A DNA stretch of 64,000 nt, taken from positions 62,001 to 126,000 of the forward strand of contig JAXMGQ010000002.1 in NCBI GenBank assembly GCA_046347195.1, given 5' to 3'. A model generated the notes under the pieces. It worked only from the letters and a program-made list of their open reading frames with translations, ran no database searches and was not told where the DNA came from. This document shows positions 43,000 to 53,960 of this stretch, one piece after another (within the stretch, counting starts at the first letter, position 1; every line of letters begins with the position of its first letter). This DNA is from TMP-86 sp046347195. GTDB lineage: Bacteria > Pseudomonadota > Gammaproteobacteria > Steroidobacterales > Steroidobacteraceae. The position numbers and the translations under genes are program-made.

Positions 43000-43614
43000 T
43001 CAGAACCAGTTGTAGTTGAAGCTGATGCTGATGCGCTCGCCGGCGCTCGGGTTGGGCGGCACTTCATGCCGCAGCCAGCTCTCGAACAGCACGACCCGGC
43101 CGGCGCGGGCCGGCACGCTCACCCACGGTTGCATCGCGCGCGGCGCCTGCGGGCGGCGCGGCGGCGCGGCCATGTACCCGGCGAGGCGCGGATCCTCGAA
43201 CTTCAGCGGCGAGCAGCGCGCCGGCGTGCGCACGTAGTAGGTGCCGCTGATGGTGGACAGCGGGTGCACGTGCAGCCCATGCGTCACCTGGTGCGGCATG
43301 ATGTTCACCCAGCAATCGGTCATCGCCAGCCTGCGCCCCGACAGGTCGAGCTGCAGCGCCCGCGCATAGCGCCGCACATGCCCATCGAGCTTCACGCGCA
43401 GGTCATCGAAAGTGGGTGAGATCTCGTGCAGGCGATGCACCGATCCGTACGAAGTGAAGCCGCCGGGATAGCGCCGTTCCGACCATCGCCGGCCCGCCGC
43501 ATCGTCCTCGCGAAGCTGCAGGCACTCGCGCAGCAGCCTTGCGTTCAGGCCCGGCACGCGCCTCGCCAGCGGCGCGGAGTAAATGAGCGTGGGAAAGAGC
43601 AGCTCGACCGGCAC
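43000..43614 (-). CDS. TIGR02466 family 2OG-Fe(II) oxygenase-like protein
   Basis: 204 residues from GTG 43614, overlapping the end of the CDF gene; upstream in-frame sequence is the CDF shadow. Opens VPVELLFPTLIYSAPL, then TDCWVNIMPHQVTHGLHVHPLSTISGTYYVRTP (iron-binding HxH.. region) and FESWLRHEVPPNPSAGERISISFNYNW (distal His and 2OG Arg). Family members are putative oxygenases with unknown substrates. Probably co-transcribed with the CDF gene. Confidence 0.83.
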   Translation of the reverse strand: MPVELLFPTLIYSAPLARRVPGLNARLLRECLQLREDDAAGRRWSERRYPGGFTSYGSVHRLHEISPTFDDLRVKLDGHVRRYARALQLDLSGRRLAMTDCWVNIMPHQVTHGLHVHPLSTISGTYYVRTPARCSPLKFEDPRLAGYMAAPPRRPQAPRAMQPWVSVPARAGRVVLFESWLRHEVPPNPSAGERISISFNYNWF

Positions 43615-43624
43615 GTGCGTGGGA

Positions 43625-44548
43625 TCAGGCGGCCGTGGGCGTTCCGGTGCAGGCGCTCGCGCACACGGTCTGCTCGATCTGCAGCGTCGCATGGTCGATC
43701 CGGTAGCGCTGCCGCAACCCTTCGGAGAGGGCATCGAGCAGCTTGCCGCCGGCATCCCCGTCGGGCACCACCAGGTGCGCCGTGAGCGCGACGCTGGTGG
43801 TGGACAATGCCCACACGTGCAGGTCGTGGACCTCGGCGACGCCGCGGTGGCCTTCGATGAACTGCCGGATCGACACCGTGTCGAGGTTGCCGGGAACACC
43901 GTCGAGGGACAGGTGCACGGCATCGCGCAACAGGCCCCAGCTGCTCCACAGGATGACGGCCACCACCAGCAGGCTGACCGCCGGATCGATCCAGCGGGCG
44001 CCGGTCTCGAGGATGACGAGGCCGGACAGCACCACGCCCACCGACACCGCGGCATCGGCCGCCATGTGCAGGAACGCGGCGCGCATGTTCATGTCCTCGT
44101 CCTGTCCCGCATGCAGGAGCCAGGCGCTCGCGCCGTTGACCAGGATGCCGGCACCGGCCACCCACATGACGGTGGCGCCGGCCACCGGGGGCGGCGTGAG
44201 GAAGCGGCCAAGGGCTTCCCAGGCGATGGCGCCGCAGGCAACGAGCAACAGCACCGCGTTGCCCAGCGCAGCCAGCACCGAGGAGCGGCCCAGTCCATAG
44301 GTGAAGCGCGCGCCGGCGGGCCGGCGCGACAGTGCCATGGCGCCCCAGGCGGCTATCAGCCCGAGCACGTCGCTGAAGTTGTGACCGGCATCGGCGACCA
44401 GCGCGATGGAATTGGCGACCCAGCCGAACACGCCTTCGATGAACACGAAGACGAGGTTCAGAACGATGGCAATGATGATCGGCGTTTCGAAGCGGCCTTT
44501 CGGCGAGCCGTGGTGGTGGTGGTGCTCGTGATGCCCATGCCCGTGCAT
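43625..44548 (-). CDS. Cation diffusion facilitator (zinc/cobalt/cadmium efflux)
   Basis: A 307-residue CDF transporter of CzcD/ZitB type. A His-rich N-terminus (HGHGHHEHHHHHG) precedes six helices. Metal-site residues: HNFSD in SIALVADAGHNFSDVLGL (helix 2) and HMAADAAVSVGVVL (helix 5). The C-terminal cytoplasmic domain (EVHDLHVWALSTTSVALTAHLVV) is the ferredoxin-like sensor. It exports divalent metals against protons. Confidence 0.93.
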   Translation of the reverse strand: MHGHGHHEHHHHHGSPKGRFETPIIIAIVLNLVFVFIEGVFGWVANSIALVADAGHNFSDVLGLIAAWGAMALSRRPAGARFTYGLGRSSVLAALGNAVLLLVACGAIAWEALGRFLTPPPVAGATVMWVAGAGILVNGASAWLLHAGQDEDMNMRAAFLHMAADAAVSVGVVLSGLVILETGARWIDPAVSLLVVAVILWSSWGLLRDAVHLSLDGVPGNLDTVSIRQFIEGHRGVAEVHDLHVWALSTTSVALTAHLVVPDGDAGGKLLDALSEGLRQRYRIDHATLQIEQTVCASACTGTPTAA

Positions 44549-44569
44549 GCGCCGGATTCTACCGCAGCC

Positions 44570-45802
44570 CTACCCCGCGGGCTCGTCGAAGCTGTCCATG
44601 CGCCACAGCATCGGGAACCAGACCCGCGCCCACAGGAACGCAACGCCCAGGGTGAGCACCCCGCCGATGACCAGCGCTGGAATCAGCCCCAGCCAGGCAG
44701 CGGTGAGCCCGGATTCGAACTCACCGAGCTCGTTCGAGGCGCCGATGAACACCGAGTTCACCGCGCTGACCCGTCCGCGGATGTGGTCGGGCGTCTCCAT
44801 CTGCACGAGGATGTGCCGGATGAACACACTGACCATGTCGCCCGCGCCCAGTATCGCGAGCGCAGCCAGGACCAGCCAGACCTCGCGCGACAGCGCGTAG
44901 ACGATGGTGGCGATGCCGAACACGACCACGCCGCCGAACATCCAGACGCCGACGCGGCGGGTGATCGGGCAGAACGCGAGCAGCAGCGCCGTGATGCCGG
45001 CGCCCACGCCGGGAGCGGCGCGCAGCAGGCCGAACACGTCGGGCCCGGCGTGCAGCACATCGCTCGTGAACGCCGGCAGCAGCGCCGTGGCGCCTCCGAA
45101 CAGCACCGCGAACAGGTCGAGGGAGATCGCGCCGAGCACGGGCTTGCGGCGCCACACGAACCGGAAGCCCTCGAGCATCTGCGACAGCGAGAACTCGGCA
45201 TCGGAGCGCGCGGGCTGGTGGGCGCGGATGAGCGACATCAGCACCACGGCGCCCAGCAGCAGCACCACGACCACTGCATAGACCAGCGCCGCTCCGCTTC
45301 CACCGGCCAGGGAATACAGTACGCCACCGATACTCGGACCCGCCACGGTGGCGATCTGCCAGGTGGAGGAGTTCAGCGCCACGGCGTTGCTGAAGGCAGA
45401 TGTGGGCACGAGGTTCGGCATGATGGCCTGCGCGGCCGGCGCATGAAAGGCGCGCGCGATGCCGAGCCCGCCGAGCGCGGTGAAGATCGGCCAGACCCGG
45501 TGAACGCCACCCAGCGTGAGCCAGAGCAGCGCCGCGGAGCAGGCCAGCAGCGCGAGATTGCACAGCACCAGCACGCGCCTGCGGTCGTGGCGATCGGCCG
45601 TGTGGCCCGCCACCAGCGCGAGCGCGATGAAGGGCAGGAACTGCGACAGGCCGATCAGCCCGAGGTCCAGCAGCCGTCCCGTCATGGCGTACACCTGCCA
45701 GCCCACCGCCACCACGAGCATTTGCGACCCGACCGAGGTGCAGAACTTGGCGATCAGGAACAGGGTGAAGTCGCGGTGTCGGAGCGCGGCAAATCCACTC
45801 AT
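44570..45802 (-). CDS. MFS transporter (MFS_3/EntS-like)
   Basis: 410 residues from ATG 45802. Begins GFAALRHRDFTLFLIAKFCTSVGSQMLVVAVGWQVY, the usual EntS-like start, then GHTADRHDRRRVLV (MFS loop 2-3), IARAFHAPAAQAIMPNLVP and the C-terminal GDMVSVFIRHILVQMETPDHIRGRVSAVN. Twelve helices expected. Substrate unknown; relatives export siderophores or drugs. The small PGPGW-like gene upstream overlaps its start. Confidence 0.9.
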   Translation of the reverse strand: MSGFAALRHRDFTLFLIAKFCTSVGSQMLVVAVGWQVYAMTGRLLDLGLIGLSQFLPFIALALVAGHTADRHDRRRVLVLCNLALLACSAALLWLTLGGVHRVWPIFTALGGLGIARAFHAPAAQAIMPNLVPTSAFSNAVALNSSTWQIATVAGPSIGGVLYSLAGGSGAALVYAVVVVLLLGAVVLMSLIRAHQPARSDAEFSLSQMLEGFRFVWRRKPVLGAISLDLFAVLFGGATALLPAFTSDVLHAGPDVFGLLRAAPGVGAGITALLLAFCPITRRVGVWMFGGVVVFGIATIVYALSREVWLVLAALAILGAGDMVSVFIRHILVQMETPDHIRGRVSAVNSVFIGASNELGEFESGLTAAWLGLIPALVIGGVLTLGVAFLWARVWFPMLWRMDSFDEPAG

Positions 45803-46044
45803 GCGGGCGGGCGCTTCGAACCGGACAGCGAGCGGGCTTTCTCGCGCATCCTCGCGAGCCAGCTCCGTGCCCAGGCGAACTCGAGGCCGAGGATGGTGAG
45901 CCCGACGGGAATCATCACGATGGCGGGCCCCGGCAGCACGATCATGGCGATGCCGATGGCCAGCACCCCACCGCCGGCGATGGCGATGCCGATGCGGCGC
46001 AGCCAGCGCCACCAGCGCGGGCCGCCGGCAGATGGCAGGTTCAA
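45799..46044 (-). CDS. PGPGW-like small membrane protein
   Basis: 81 residues. One long or two short helices in RRIGIAIAGGGVLAIGIAMIVLPGPAIVMIPVGLTILGLEF, where the VLPGP motif is the core of the PGPGW family, then WARSWLARMREKARS. Its stop overlaps the next gene's ATG. Function unknown. Confidence 0.8.
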   Translation of the reverse strand: MNLPSAGGPRWWRWLRRIGIAIAGGGVLAIGIAMIVLPGPAIVMIPVGLTILGLEFAWARSWLARMREKARSLSGSKRPPA

Positions 46045-46724
46045 CGCCGCCGCTCCCGCGGCGAAGGCTTCTCGCCGTGGAGCGCCGCATCCGGATCCTC
46101 GAGTTCGAGCCAGTCATCCGCCAGCTCGCCCGCGGCGAGGCGGCGCTGGCGCCGCCGCAGCCGGCGAAAGCGCTGCAGCGCCGCGAGCCCCGGCCAGTCG
46201 GGCCGTGCGAGCAGCGGCGGTGGTGCATCCTCGTGGATCTGCGGCAGGACGATATCCAGCGCTCGTCGCAGCAGCGAGGGAATCGCTGCCGGGGTGTCGC
46301 GCCACGAGGCAATGCGCTCGATGGCCGCCGCGCCCGCCCGCAAGATCACCTGCTCCAGCCGCTGCACGGCCGCGAGCCAGCTCGCCGGCGGGTCGCCCTC
46401 CGGCGGCAGGTTGGCGATGAACAGCTCGAGCAGTGGTTGCGCCAGCCGCGGCGCGGGCATCTCCGCGTTACCCGCCGTGTCCGCCGCCCAGCGTTGCAAC
46501 GCCGCGGGATCAAGGGCATCGGGCGGGTGGAACCCCGCTTCGACCAGCGCCAGGCGCAGCTCGGCGATGAGCACCTGCAAGGCGCCCGCAAGGTCCAGCG
46601 GCTTGATGCTCGACCGGTCGGCGAGCAACGCCCCCGCGGAAGCCGCCGGCGTGCCTCGCTCGCCGAGCGGGGTGGCCAGGGTTCGCAGTGCCTCCGCGGA
46701 GAGCGAGGGCTTGGGAATCTCCAT
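46041..46724 (-). CDS. Hypothetical protein, soluble helical
   Basis: 227 residues, overlapping the next gene's ATG by 4 nt. Alternating helical segments (ALQVLIAELRLALVEAGFHP, SWLAAVQRLEQVILRAGAAAIERIA) with an Arg-rich RRLRRRQRRL and a charged C-terminus. No domain recognised. The tight coupling with the membrane protein and MFS genes suggests a common unit, but no function can be named. Confidence 0.65.
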   Translation of the reverse strand: MEIPKPSLSAEALRTLATPLGERGTPAASAGALLADRSSIKPLDLAGALQVLIAELRLALVEAGFHPPDALDPAALQRWAADTAGNAEMPAPRLAQPLLELFIANLPPEGDPPASWLAAVQRLEQVILRAGAAAIERIASWRDTPAAIPSLLRRALDIVLPQIHEDAPPPLLARPDWPGLAALQRFRRLRRRQRRLAAGELADDWLELEDPDAALHGEKPSPRERRR

Positions 46725-46737
46725 GCGAAGGTACCCT

Positions 46738-47523
46738 TCAGCGCGGCAGATGCTGATTGAGAAGATCGATCATGACGTCCAGGCCCTCGCTGAAGGCGTC
46801 CACCGACTGGCCAGGCAGGTCGACGTAGCTGTCCCCCTCCTTGATGAGAGGCGTGATGCGCGCGGTTTGTTCCAGCAGGTCGTCGTGGATGGCGAGCACG
46901 CACATCGGCACCTTCAGTTGCCGGATGCGCCGCTCGGCGTCGTAGCCGCACACCGCGCGGTAATCCGCGCCCGGGTTGGGCGCGAGCAGGAAGTCGAGCA
47001 GGCGATCCTGCGCATCCATGAGGTCATACGGCGGCTGGCGATAGGCGAACTGCGCGCGCCAGGCGGCCAGGAGATGCGAGCCGTCCTCGGCCGGACGGAT
47101 GCCCTGCTCGGCGAGCCGGGCCAGCGCCCGCGCACGCTCGGCGGCATCGAACAGCGGCACGCCGGCCAGGACCAGCTTGCGCACGCGGGGCGCGGCCAGG
47201 TGCGCGATCTCCACCGCCTCGAGCGAGCCGCTGTGCACGCCCAGCACATCGAAGCTCTCGCCGACGCCGCCGGCATCCAGCGCATCGAGCGTGCAGCGTG
47301 CGAACTCCTCCATGGTCAGCGCCCAGGGAGGGGCGTCGGAGAAGCCGAAGCCCAGCCGGTCCACCGCGATGGTGGCGCGGCCGATGCGCGCCTGCAGCCG
47401 CTCCCACAGCCGGCTGGAACGCGCGGCGCCATGCAGCAGCACCAGCGGCGGCCCCTGCCCTTCCGACAGCCGCAGGTGCACGTGGCCGTAGCGGGTACCG
47501 AACACCTTTCGCAGCTGGGCCAT
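46738..47523 (-). CDS. Alpha/beta hydrolase
   Basis: A 261-residue hydrolase. The oxyanion HG motif is LVLLHGAARSSRLW. The nucleophile elbow reads LGVHSGSLEAVEIA (GxSxx form HSGS), with Asp and His expected near VLAIHDDLLEQ and the C-terminus; the latter His is not obvious, so activity is not certain. Five nt downstream of the next hydrolase, both on the minus strand. Confidence 0.78.
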   Translation of the reverse strand: MAQLRKVFGTRYGHVHLRLSEGQGPPLVLLHGAARSSRLWERLQARIGRATIAVDRLGFGFSDAPPWALTMEEFARCTLDALDAGGVGESFDVLGVHSGSLEAVEIAHLAAPRVRKLVLAGVPLFDAAERARALARLAEQGIRPAEDGSHLLAAWRAQFAYRQPPYDLMDAQDRLLDFLLAPNPGADYRAVCGYDAERRIRQLKVPMCVLAIHDDLLEQTARITPLIKEGDSYVDLPGQSVDAFSEGLDVMIDLLNQHLPR

Positions 47524-47526
47524 GCG

Positions 47527-48420
47527 CTAATGTGCCTCGAGGAACGCCTGGATCAGCGGCGCGATGCGCTCCGGGCACTCCAGGTGCATCATGTGGCCGG
47601 CGCCCTCGATGGTGCGCGTCTGAAGCCCGGGGATCAGCTCGCGGAAGCGCGCCTCGCTCCCATCGGCCCCGAGCGCCTGGGCGAACCCCGACTTCCCGCC
47701 GAACAGCATCAGCATGGGGCAGCGCACCGCCGACCAGCAGCTCTCGACCTCATCGCGCCGGTACAGCACCGGATTGACGCGACGGTGCCGCGGATCGCCG
47801 AGCAGGTGGACGCGGCCATCGGCTTCGGTCCGCGCCCAACTGCGCGCGATGAATCGCAGGCGTTCGGGCGGCACCCGCGGGTAGCGCCGGCGGATGCGCT
47901 CGGCCAGTTCTTCGAAATCCGCATAGCTCGGCAGGATCGGCTGCTCGTGCAATTGCTTGAGCCACTGGGCCAGCCGGCCGACCGCCTGCGAGGGCTGGGT
48001 GCGCGGCAACCCGAGACCTTCGATGTTCACGACGCATCGCACGCGATCGGGACGGGCGCCGGCATAGATGCCGGCCACGTTGCCGCCCATCGAATGACCC
48101 ACGATCCTCACCGGTTCACCGGGCGAGAACGCCTCGAGCAGTGCATCGAGGTCGGCCACGTAGTCGGGAAACCAGTAGCCATCGGCCGGCCAGTCGGTGC
48201 GGCCGAAACCCCGCCAGTCCAGTGCGACCAGCGCAGCGTCGAACACGAAGGCATCGACCAGGAACTGGAAGGTGTCGCTGGTGTCCTGGAAGCCGTGCAG
48301 CAGGAACAGGGGCGGCTGCCCGGCCGATGGCGCGGGACCCCAGCAGGTGAGGTGGGTCGAAAGGCCGCGCAGCCGGATGCTGTCGTGGCGCGGCACGCGC
48401 CGCGGCTGGTATTCCCTCAA
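47527..48420 (-). CDS. Alpha/beta fold hydrolase
   Basis: 297 residues from TTG 48420 (LREYQPRRVPRHDSIRLRG); GTG 48396 is another option, while the frame's longer upstream part is the shadow of the small basic gene. HG motif LFLLHGFQDTSDTF, nucleophile RIVGHSMGGNVAGIYAG (GHSMG), and the acid/His pair MLMLFGGKSGF and GAGHMMHLECPERIAPLI. Classic serine hydrolase layout; substrate unknown. Confidence 0.87.
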   Translation of the reverse strand: MREYQPRRVPRHDSIRLRGLSTHLTCWGPAPSAGQPPLFLLHGFQDTSDTFQFLVDAFVFDAALVALDWRGFGRTDWPADGYWFPDYVADLDALLEAFSPGEPVRIVGHSMGGNVAGIYAGARPDRVRCVVNIEGLGLPRTQPSQAVGRLAQWLKQLHEQPILPSYADFEELAERIRRRYPRVPPERLRFIARSWARTEADGRVHLLGDPRHRRVNPVLYRRDEVESCWSAVRCPMLMLFGGKSGFAQALGADGSEARFRELIPGLQTRTIEGAGHMMHLECPERIAPLIQAFLEAH

Positions 48421-48436
48421 GCGCGGACCCGCGTCT

Positions 48437-48547
48437 TCAGCGCGTCTTCTGCGGCGGACGGGTGGGCCCGCCGCGCGCCGTGCGCTTGGACTTCTTCGCC
48501 TTGCGTGCGCCCTTGGGCGTCTTTCGCTTCGCTTTGCTGACTGCCAT
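48437..48547 (-). CDS. 36-residue highly basic protein
   Basis: ATG 48547 with GGGGAAG about 6 nt upstream and TGA 48437-48439. The product MAVSKAKRKTPKGARKAKKS continues KRTARGGPTRPPQKTR: about 40% Lys/Arg with no acidic residue, like the basic tail of a nucleoid or ribosome-associated peptide. It lies 17 nt before the hydrolase start, divergent from the large kinase gene. Short basic ORFs can be chance, but the strong RBS and clean composition support it. Confidence 0.5.
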   Translation of the reverse strand: MAVSKAKRKTPKGARKAKKSKRTARGGPTRPPQKTR

Positions 48548-48600
48548 GTGTCTTCCCCAGGCTTGTACAATGACCGCGTTCCGCCACGAGCAAAAGGCCC

Positions 48601-51077
48601 ATGACTGCAGGCGAGCCAGTCCCTTCCGCGGACGCCACGCTGGCGCCGGTGCAGGACCTGTCGGGGAGCCGCATCGGCCCCTACCTCATTCTACGCGCGC
48701 TCGGCGCCGGCGGCATGGGCGAAGTGTACCTGGCCGAACGCGCCGACGAGCAGTTCCGGCAGCGCGTGGCCATCAAGATCGTGCGCGGTGGCGTGCTCGC
48801 GCGCAGCGTGCAGTCGCGCCTGAAAATCGAACGGCAGATCCTCGCGCAGCTCGACCATCCGAACATCGCGCACCTGCTCGATGGCGGATCGCTCCCCGAC
48901 GGCGCCGCCTACCTCGTCATGGAGTACGTCGATGGCATCGCCATCGACGCCTTCTGCGACCAGCGCCAGCTGTCGGTGGAGGCCCGGCTCAGGCTGTTCC
49001 AGACGGTGTGCGGCGCGGTGCACGCGGCCCACCAGAACCTGATCGTGCATCGCGACCTCAAGCCCTCGAACATCCTGGTCACGGTCGATGGCGTGCCCAA
49101 GCTCCTGGACTTCGGCATCGCCAAGCTCCTCGACGACGGCCAGGACCTGCAGCACACGCTCGCCGTGACCGAGGCGCACATCCGGGTGATGACGCCCGAC
49201 CATGCCAGTCCCGAGCAGGTGCAGGGACTCCCCATCACCACCGCCAGCGATATCTACGTCCTGGGCGTGGTGCTGTACGAGCTGCTCACCGGATCCCGCC
49301 CATTCGTGATCACCTCCCTGCGGCTCACCGACATCGAGCGGGTCATCTGCCTGCAGGAGCCGCCGCGTCCCAGCGAGGTGTTCGCGAGCGAAACGGCGCA
49401 GGTGCAGACCCTGGCACAGAGCCGCGGGGCCACGCCCCCGAAACTGCGGCGCGCGCTGGCCGGGGACATCGACAACATCGTGCTGATGGCGATGCGCAAG
49501 GAGCCGCAGCGCCGCTATGCCTCGGCCCAGCAGCTCGCGAACGACATTGGCCGGCACCTGCAGGGCATGCCGGTGGTGGCGCGGCCGGACACCTTCTCCT
49601 ACCGCGCGCAGAAGTTCGTTCGCCGCAACTGGCTGGGCGTGGGCGCGGGCGCCGCGGTGTTCCTGCTGACCGCGGCCTTCGCGCTGGTGACCTTCCGCCA
49701 GGCGCAGCGTCTCGCGGCCGAACGCGACGAGGTGCGCCTGCAGCGCACCAACGCGGAGCACGAGCGGGCGCGCGCCGAGGAGGTCTCGGAGTTCCTCGTC
49801 AACCTGTTCAAGCTGTCCGACCCGCAGGAGAATCGCGGCAACCAGGTGACCGCGCGCGAGCTGCTCAACCTGGGCGCGCAGCGCCTGCGGACCGGTCTCA
49901 CCGACCAGCCGGCCACGCGCGCCGCGCTGCTGTCCACCGTGGGCTCGGTCTACAACAGCCTCGGGCTGTACCGCGAGGCGCTGCCGGTGCTGGACGAATC
50001 CCTCGCGCTGCAGTCGGGCACGCACGATCGCGTGCGCCTCGCGACTCTCCTGGCTCAAGGGCGCGCGCGGCTCGGGTCCGGTGATCTCGCCGCGGCCGAC
50101 GGCTCGCTGATCATGGCGCTGAAGCTCGCGCAGGATGAGTTCGGGGCCGGCAGCATCGAGGCCGGCCGGGCGCTGTGGGGGCTGGGCGAACTGCGCCATG
50201 CGCAAAGCCGCATCCAGGAGGCCGAAGGCCTGTACAAGCGCGGCCTGTCGATCTTCGAGACCCAGCACGGTTCACCCACCGATGTCTCCTGGCTGCTCGA
50301 TGACCTGGGCAAGATCTATGAGCGCGAGCAGCAATGGCCGCTCGCGCGCCTCACCTACGAGCGCGCGCTGGACATGGACCGCCGGCTGCTGGGCGAGGAC
50401 CACCCGCGGTTGGCGGTGTACCTGCACAACCTCGCCTTCGTGATGGAGAACCTCGGCGACCTGGGCAAGGCCCAGGCGCTGTACGAGGATGCGATCCGGC
50501 GCGACGAGAGCGCCTACGGCGATCATCACCCGATCACGGCGGCCGCCTGGGGCAACTATGGCCTGCTGCTCACGCGGCTGGGCCGGCTGTCGCAGGCGGA
50601 AGGCTACCTGCGGCGTGCGCTGTCGGTGATGCTGGCGCTGTACGGGCCCTCGCATTTCGACGTCGCCTACGATCGGGTGAGCCTGGGCATCGTGCTGTTC
50701 GAACAGGGCCACATCGACGCGGCCGAGAGCGAGTTCCGCCAGGCACTCACGGTCTACGATCGCACGCTGCCGCCCATGCACCAGTGGCGCGCCTCGGCGC
50801 TCATGCACCTGGCGCGGCTGCTCGCCGACGATGCGCGCGCCGAGGAGGCCCGGCGTCTGTCCGAGCAATCCATCGCGATCTGGTCGGCCACATCGCCCTC
50901 CGGCAGCGCCAAGACCGCGCAGGCGCATGCCATCCACGGCTATGCGCTGCTGAAGCTCGGGCGCGCACAGCTCGCCCTGGGTGAACTCGAAGAAGCCTTG
51001 CCGACGCTGGCGCAGGCCCGCGGCGAGAACGACCGCTTCGTCGCCACGGCGCGCGGCTGGCGCGACCAGGCGCGCGC

Positions 51078-51102
<25 letters not shown>
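48601..51102 (+). CDS. Membrane Ser/Thr protein kinase with TPR sensor domain
   Basis: 833 residues. Kinase domain (about 25-310): LGAGGMGEVYLAERADE (P-loop), VAIKI with the Lys, IVHRDLKPSNILV, LLDFGIAKLL, SPEQVQG and DIYVLGVVLYELLTG. One helix (about 345-362, VGAGAAVFLLTAAFALVTF) leads to a periplasmic TPR region of about 450 residues (LYREALPVLDESLALQ, YERALDMDRRLLGEDHP, YLRRALSVMLALYGPSH). This is the PknB/PpkA-like plan with an ATP domain complete for activity. It overlaps the convergent ilvA 3' end by 25 nt. Confidence 0.93.
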
Positions 51103-52601
<1,499 letters not shown>

Positions 52602-52619
52602 GGCCGCCTACATTAGCGC

Positions 52620-53906
52620 ATGCGGCCGCCGCGCGGTATTCTGGCGACCCGAAGATCGCTGTGCTGCTGGTTCCGTTTGAAGAGGTCCCGTCCCTGGCAA
52701 GTCATCGCCGCCAGCGCCACCATCGGCGCGGCGGGGTCCTTCGCCTCCCATTCGATCCTGCCGGCGCTCGCCGCGATCCGCAGCGCCTTCCACACGGACG
52801 TCGGCGTCACGCAGCTCGTCGTGAGCCTCTCGCTGCTGGCCTACGGTGCCGGCCAGCTCGTCGTGGCGCCTCTGTCCGATCGCATCGGCCGGCGCCCCAT
52901 CACGCTCACCGGCCTCTCGCTCTACGTGCTGATGAGCGCGCTCGGCGCCTTCGCGCCGGGGATACAATGGCTGATCCTCGCGCGCGTCGTGCAGGCCTTC
53001 GGCGGCGGGGCCGCCTTCGCGGTTGCCCGCGCGACCATCGTCGACTACTTCGGTCCCCGCCGCGCCGCCACCGGCATCGCCTGGTCGGCCAGCGCCATCC
53101 TGATCGTGCCGATGTTCGCGCCGACCCTGGGCGGATACCTCGCGGAATTCCATGGCTGGCAGTGGATCTTCGGTTGCTGCGCGCTGGTCGGCACGGCGGT
53201 GCTCTGCTTCATCTGGGCGCGCATCCCGGAGACCCACCCTCCCGTGCGCGGCGCGCATCCACGCCCCCGGTCCCGGCAGGGCTACCGGCATCTGTTCAGC
53301 TCCGCGGACTACATGGCCTACGTGCTGTTCGGTGCGTTCATGACGGCCGCCTCCTACACGGTGGTCACCGGCGCGCCCTACGTGGTGATCGAGGTGATGC
53401 ACCTGGCGCCCTCGACCTACGGCAACCTGTTCCTGATCCCGGCGATCGGCGCCTTCAGCGGCTACTTCCTCGCGGCCCGCATCGCGCGCCGCTTCGGCGC
53501 GATGCGGCTGCTGCAGACCGGCCTTGCCATCGGCATGCTCTCGGCGGCGACGATGACGCTGCTGGTGATGCTGCACGTCTGGCATCCCCTGGCCGTGTTC
53601 CTTCCAGCCACGGGGCTGGGGTTCGCCAATGCGCTCGGCTCGCCGAGCAGCACCTCCAGCGCCCTGGCGACGCATCCGCACATCGCCGGGACAGCCTCCG
53701 GCGTGCTGGGATTCACCAACCTCGCCATCGCGGCCCTGACGACCCAGCTCAATGCGCACCTTGCCAATCACTCGCCGGTGCCATTTGCCTGGATGGTGCT
53801 CGCCCAGGTCGTCATCGCCGGCGTGATGCTGCTCTGGATCCGCCGGCGGCACCTGCAGCCGGCACCGTCGCAGGATTACGACGGTTCCGAGACCGTTACT
53901 TTGTGA
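52620..53906 (+). CDS. MFS transporter, Bcr/CflA type
   Basis: 428 residues from ATG 52620, divergent from ilvA with only 18 nt between. Twelve helices. Motifs: ASHSILPALAAIRSAF, SLLAYGAGQLVVAPLSDRIGRRPITL (MFS motif A), RVVQAFGGGAAFAVARAT and the FAPTLGGYLAEFHGWQWIF block of drug:H+ antiporters. Likely exports drugs or small peptides; no specific substrate can be assigned. Confidence 0.9.
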   Translation: MRPPRGILATRRSLCCWFRLKRSRPWQVIAASATIGAAGSFASHSILPALAAIRSAFHTDVGVTQLVVSLSLLAYGAGQLVVAPLSDRIGRRPITLTGLSLYVLMSALGAFAPGIQWLILARVVQAFGGGAAFAVARATIVDYFGPRRAATGIAWSASAILIVPMFAPTLGGYLAEFHGWQWIFGCCALVGTAVLCFIWARIPETHPPVRGAHPRPRSRQGYRHLFSSADYMAYVLFGAFMTAASYTVVTGAPYVVIEVMHLAPSTYGNLFLIPAIGAFSGYFLAARIARRFGAMRLLQTGLAIGMLSAATMTLLVMLHVWHPLAVFLPATGLGFANALGSPSSTSSALATHPHIAGTASGVLGFTNLAIAALTTQLNAHLANHSPVPFAWMVLAQVVIAGVMLLWIRRRHLQPAPSQDYDGSETVTL

Positions 53907-53960
53907 GGCGGGGCACGGATGGTGCGGTTGCGCCGCCCAGCCATTCACCGCGGGCGTAAA

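Noticed and set aside
43583..46420. A 2.8-kb open frame on the plus strand
   Set aside because: Antisense of CDF and MFS genes; low complexity and no domain.
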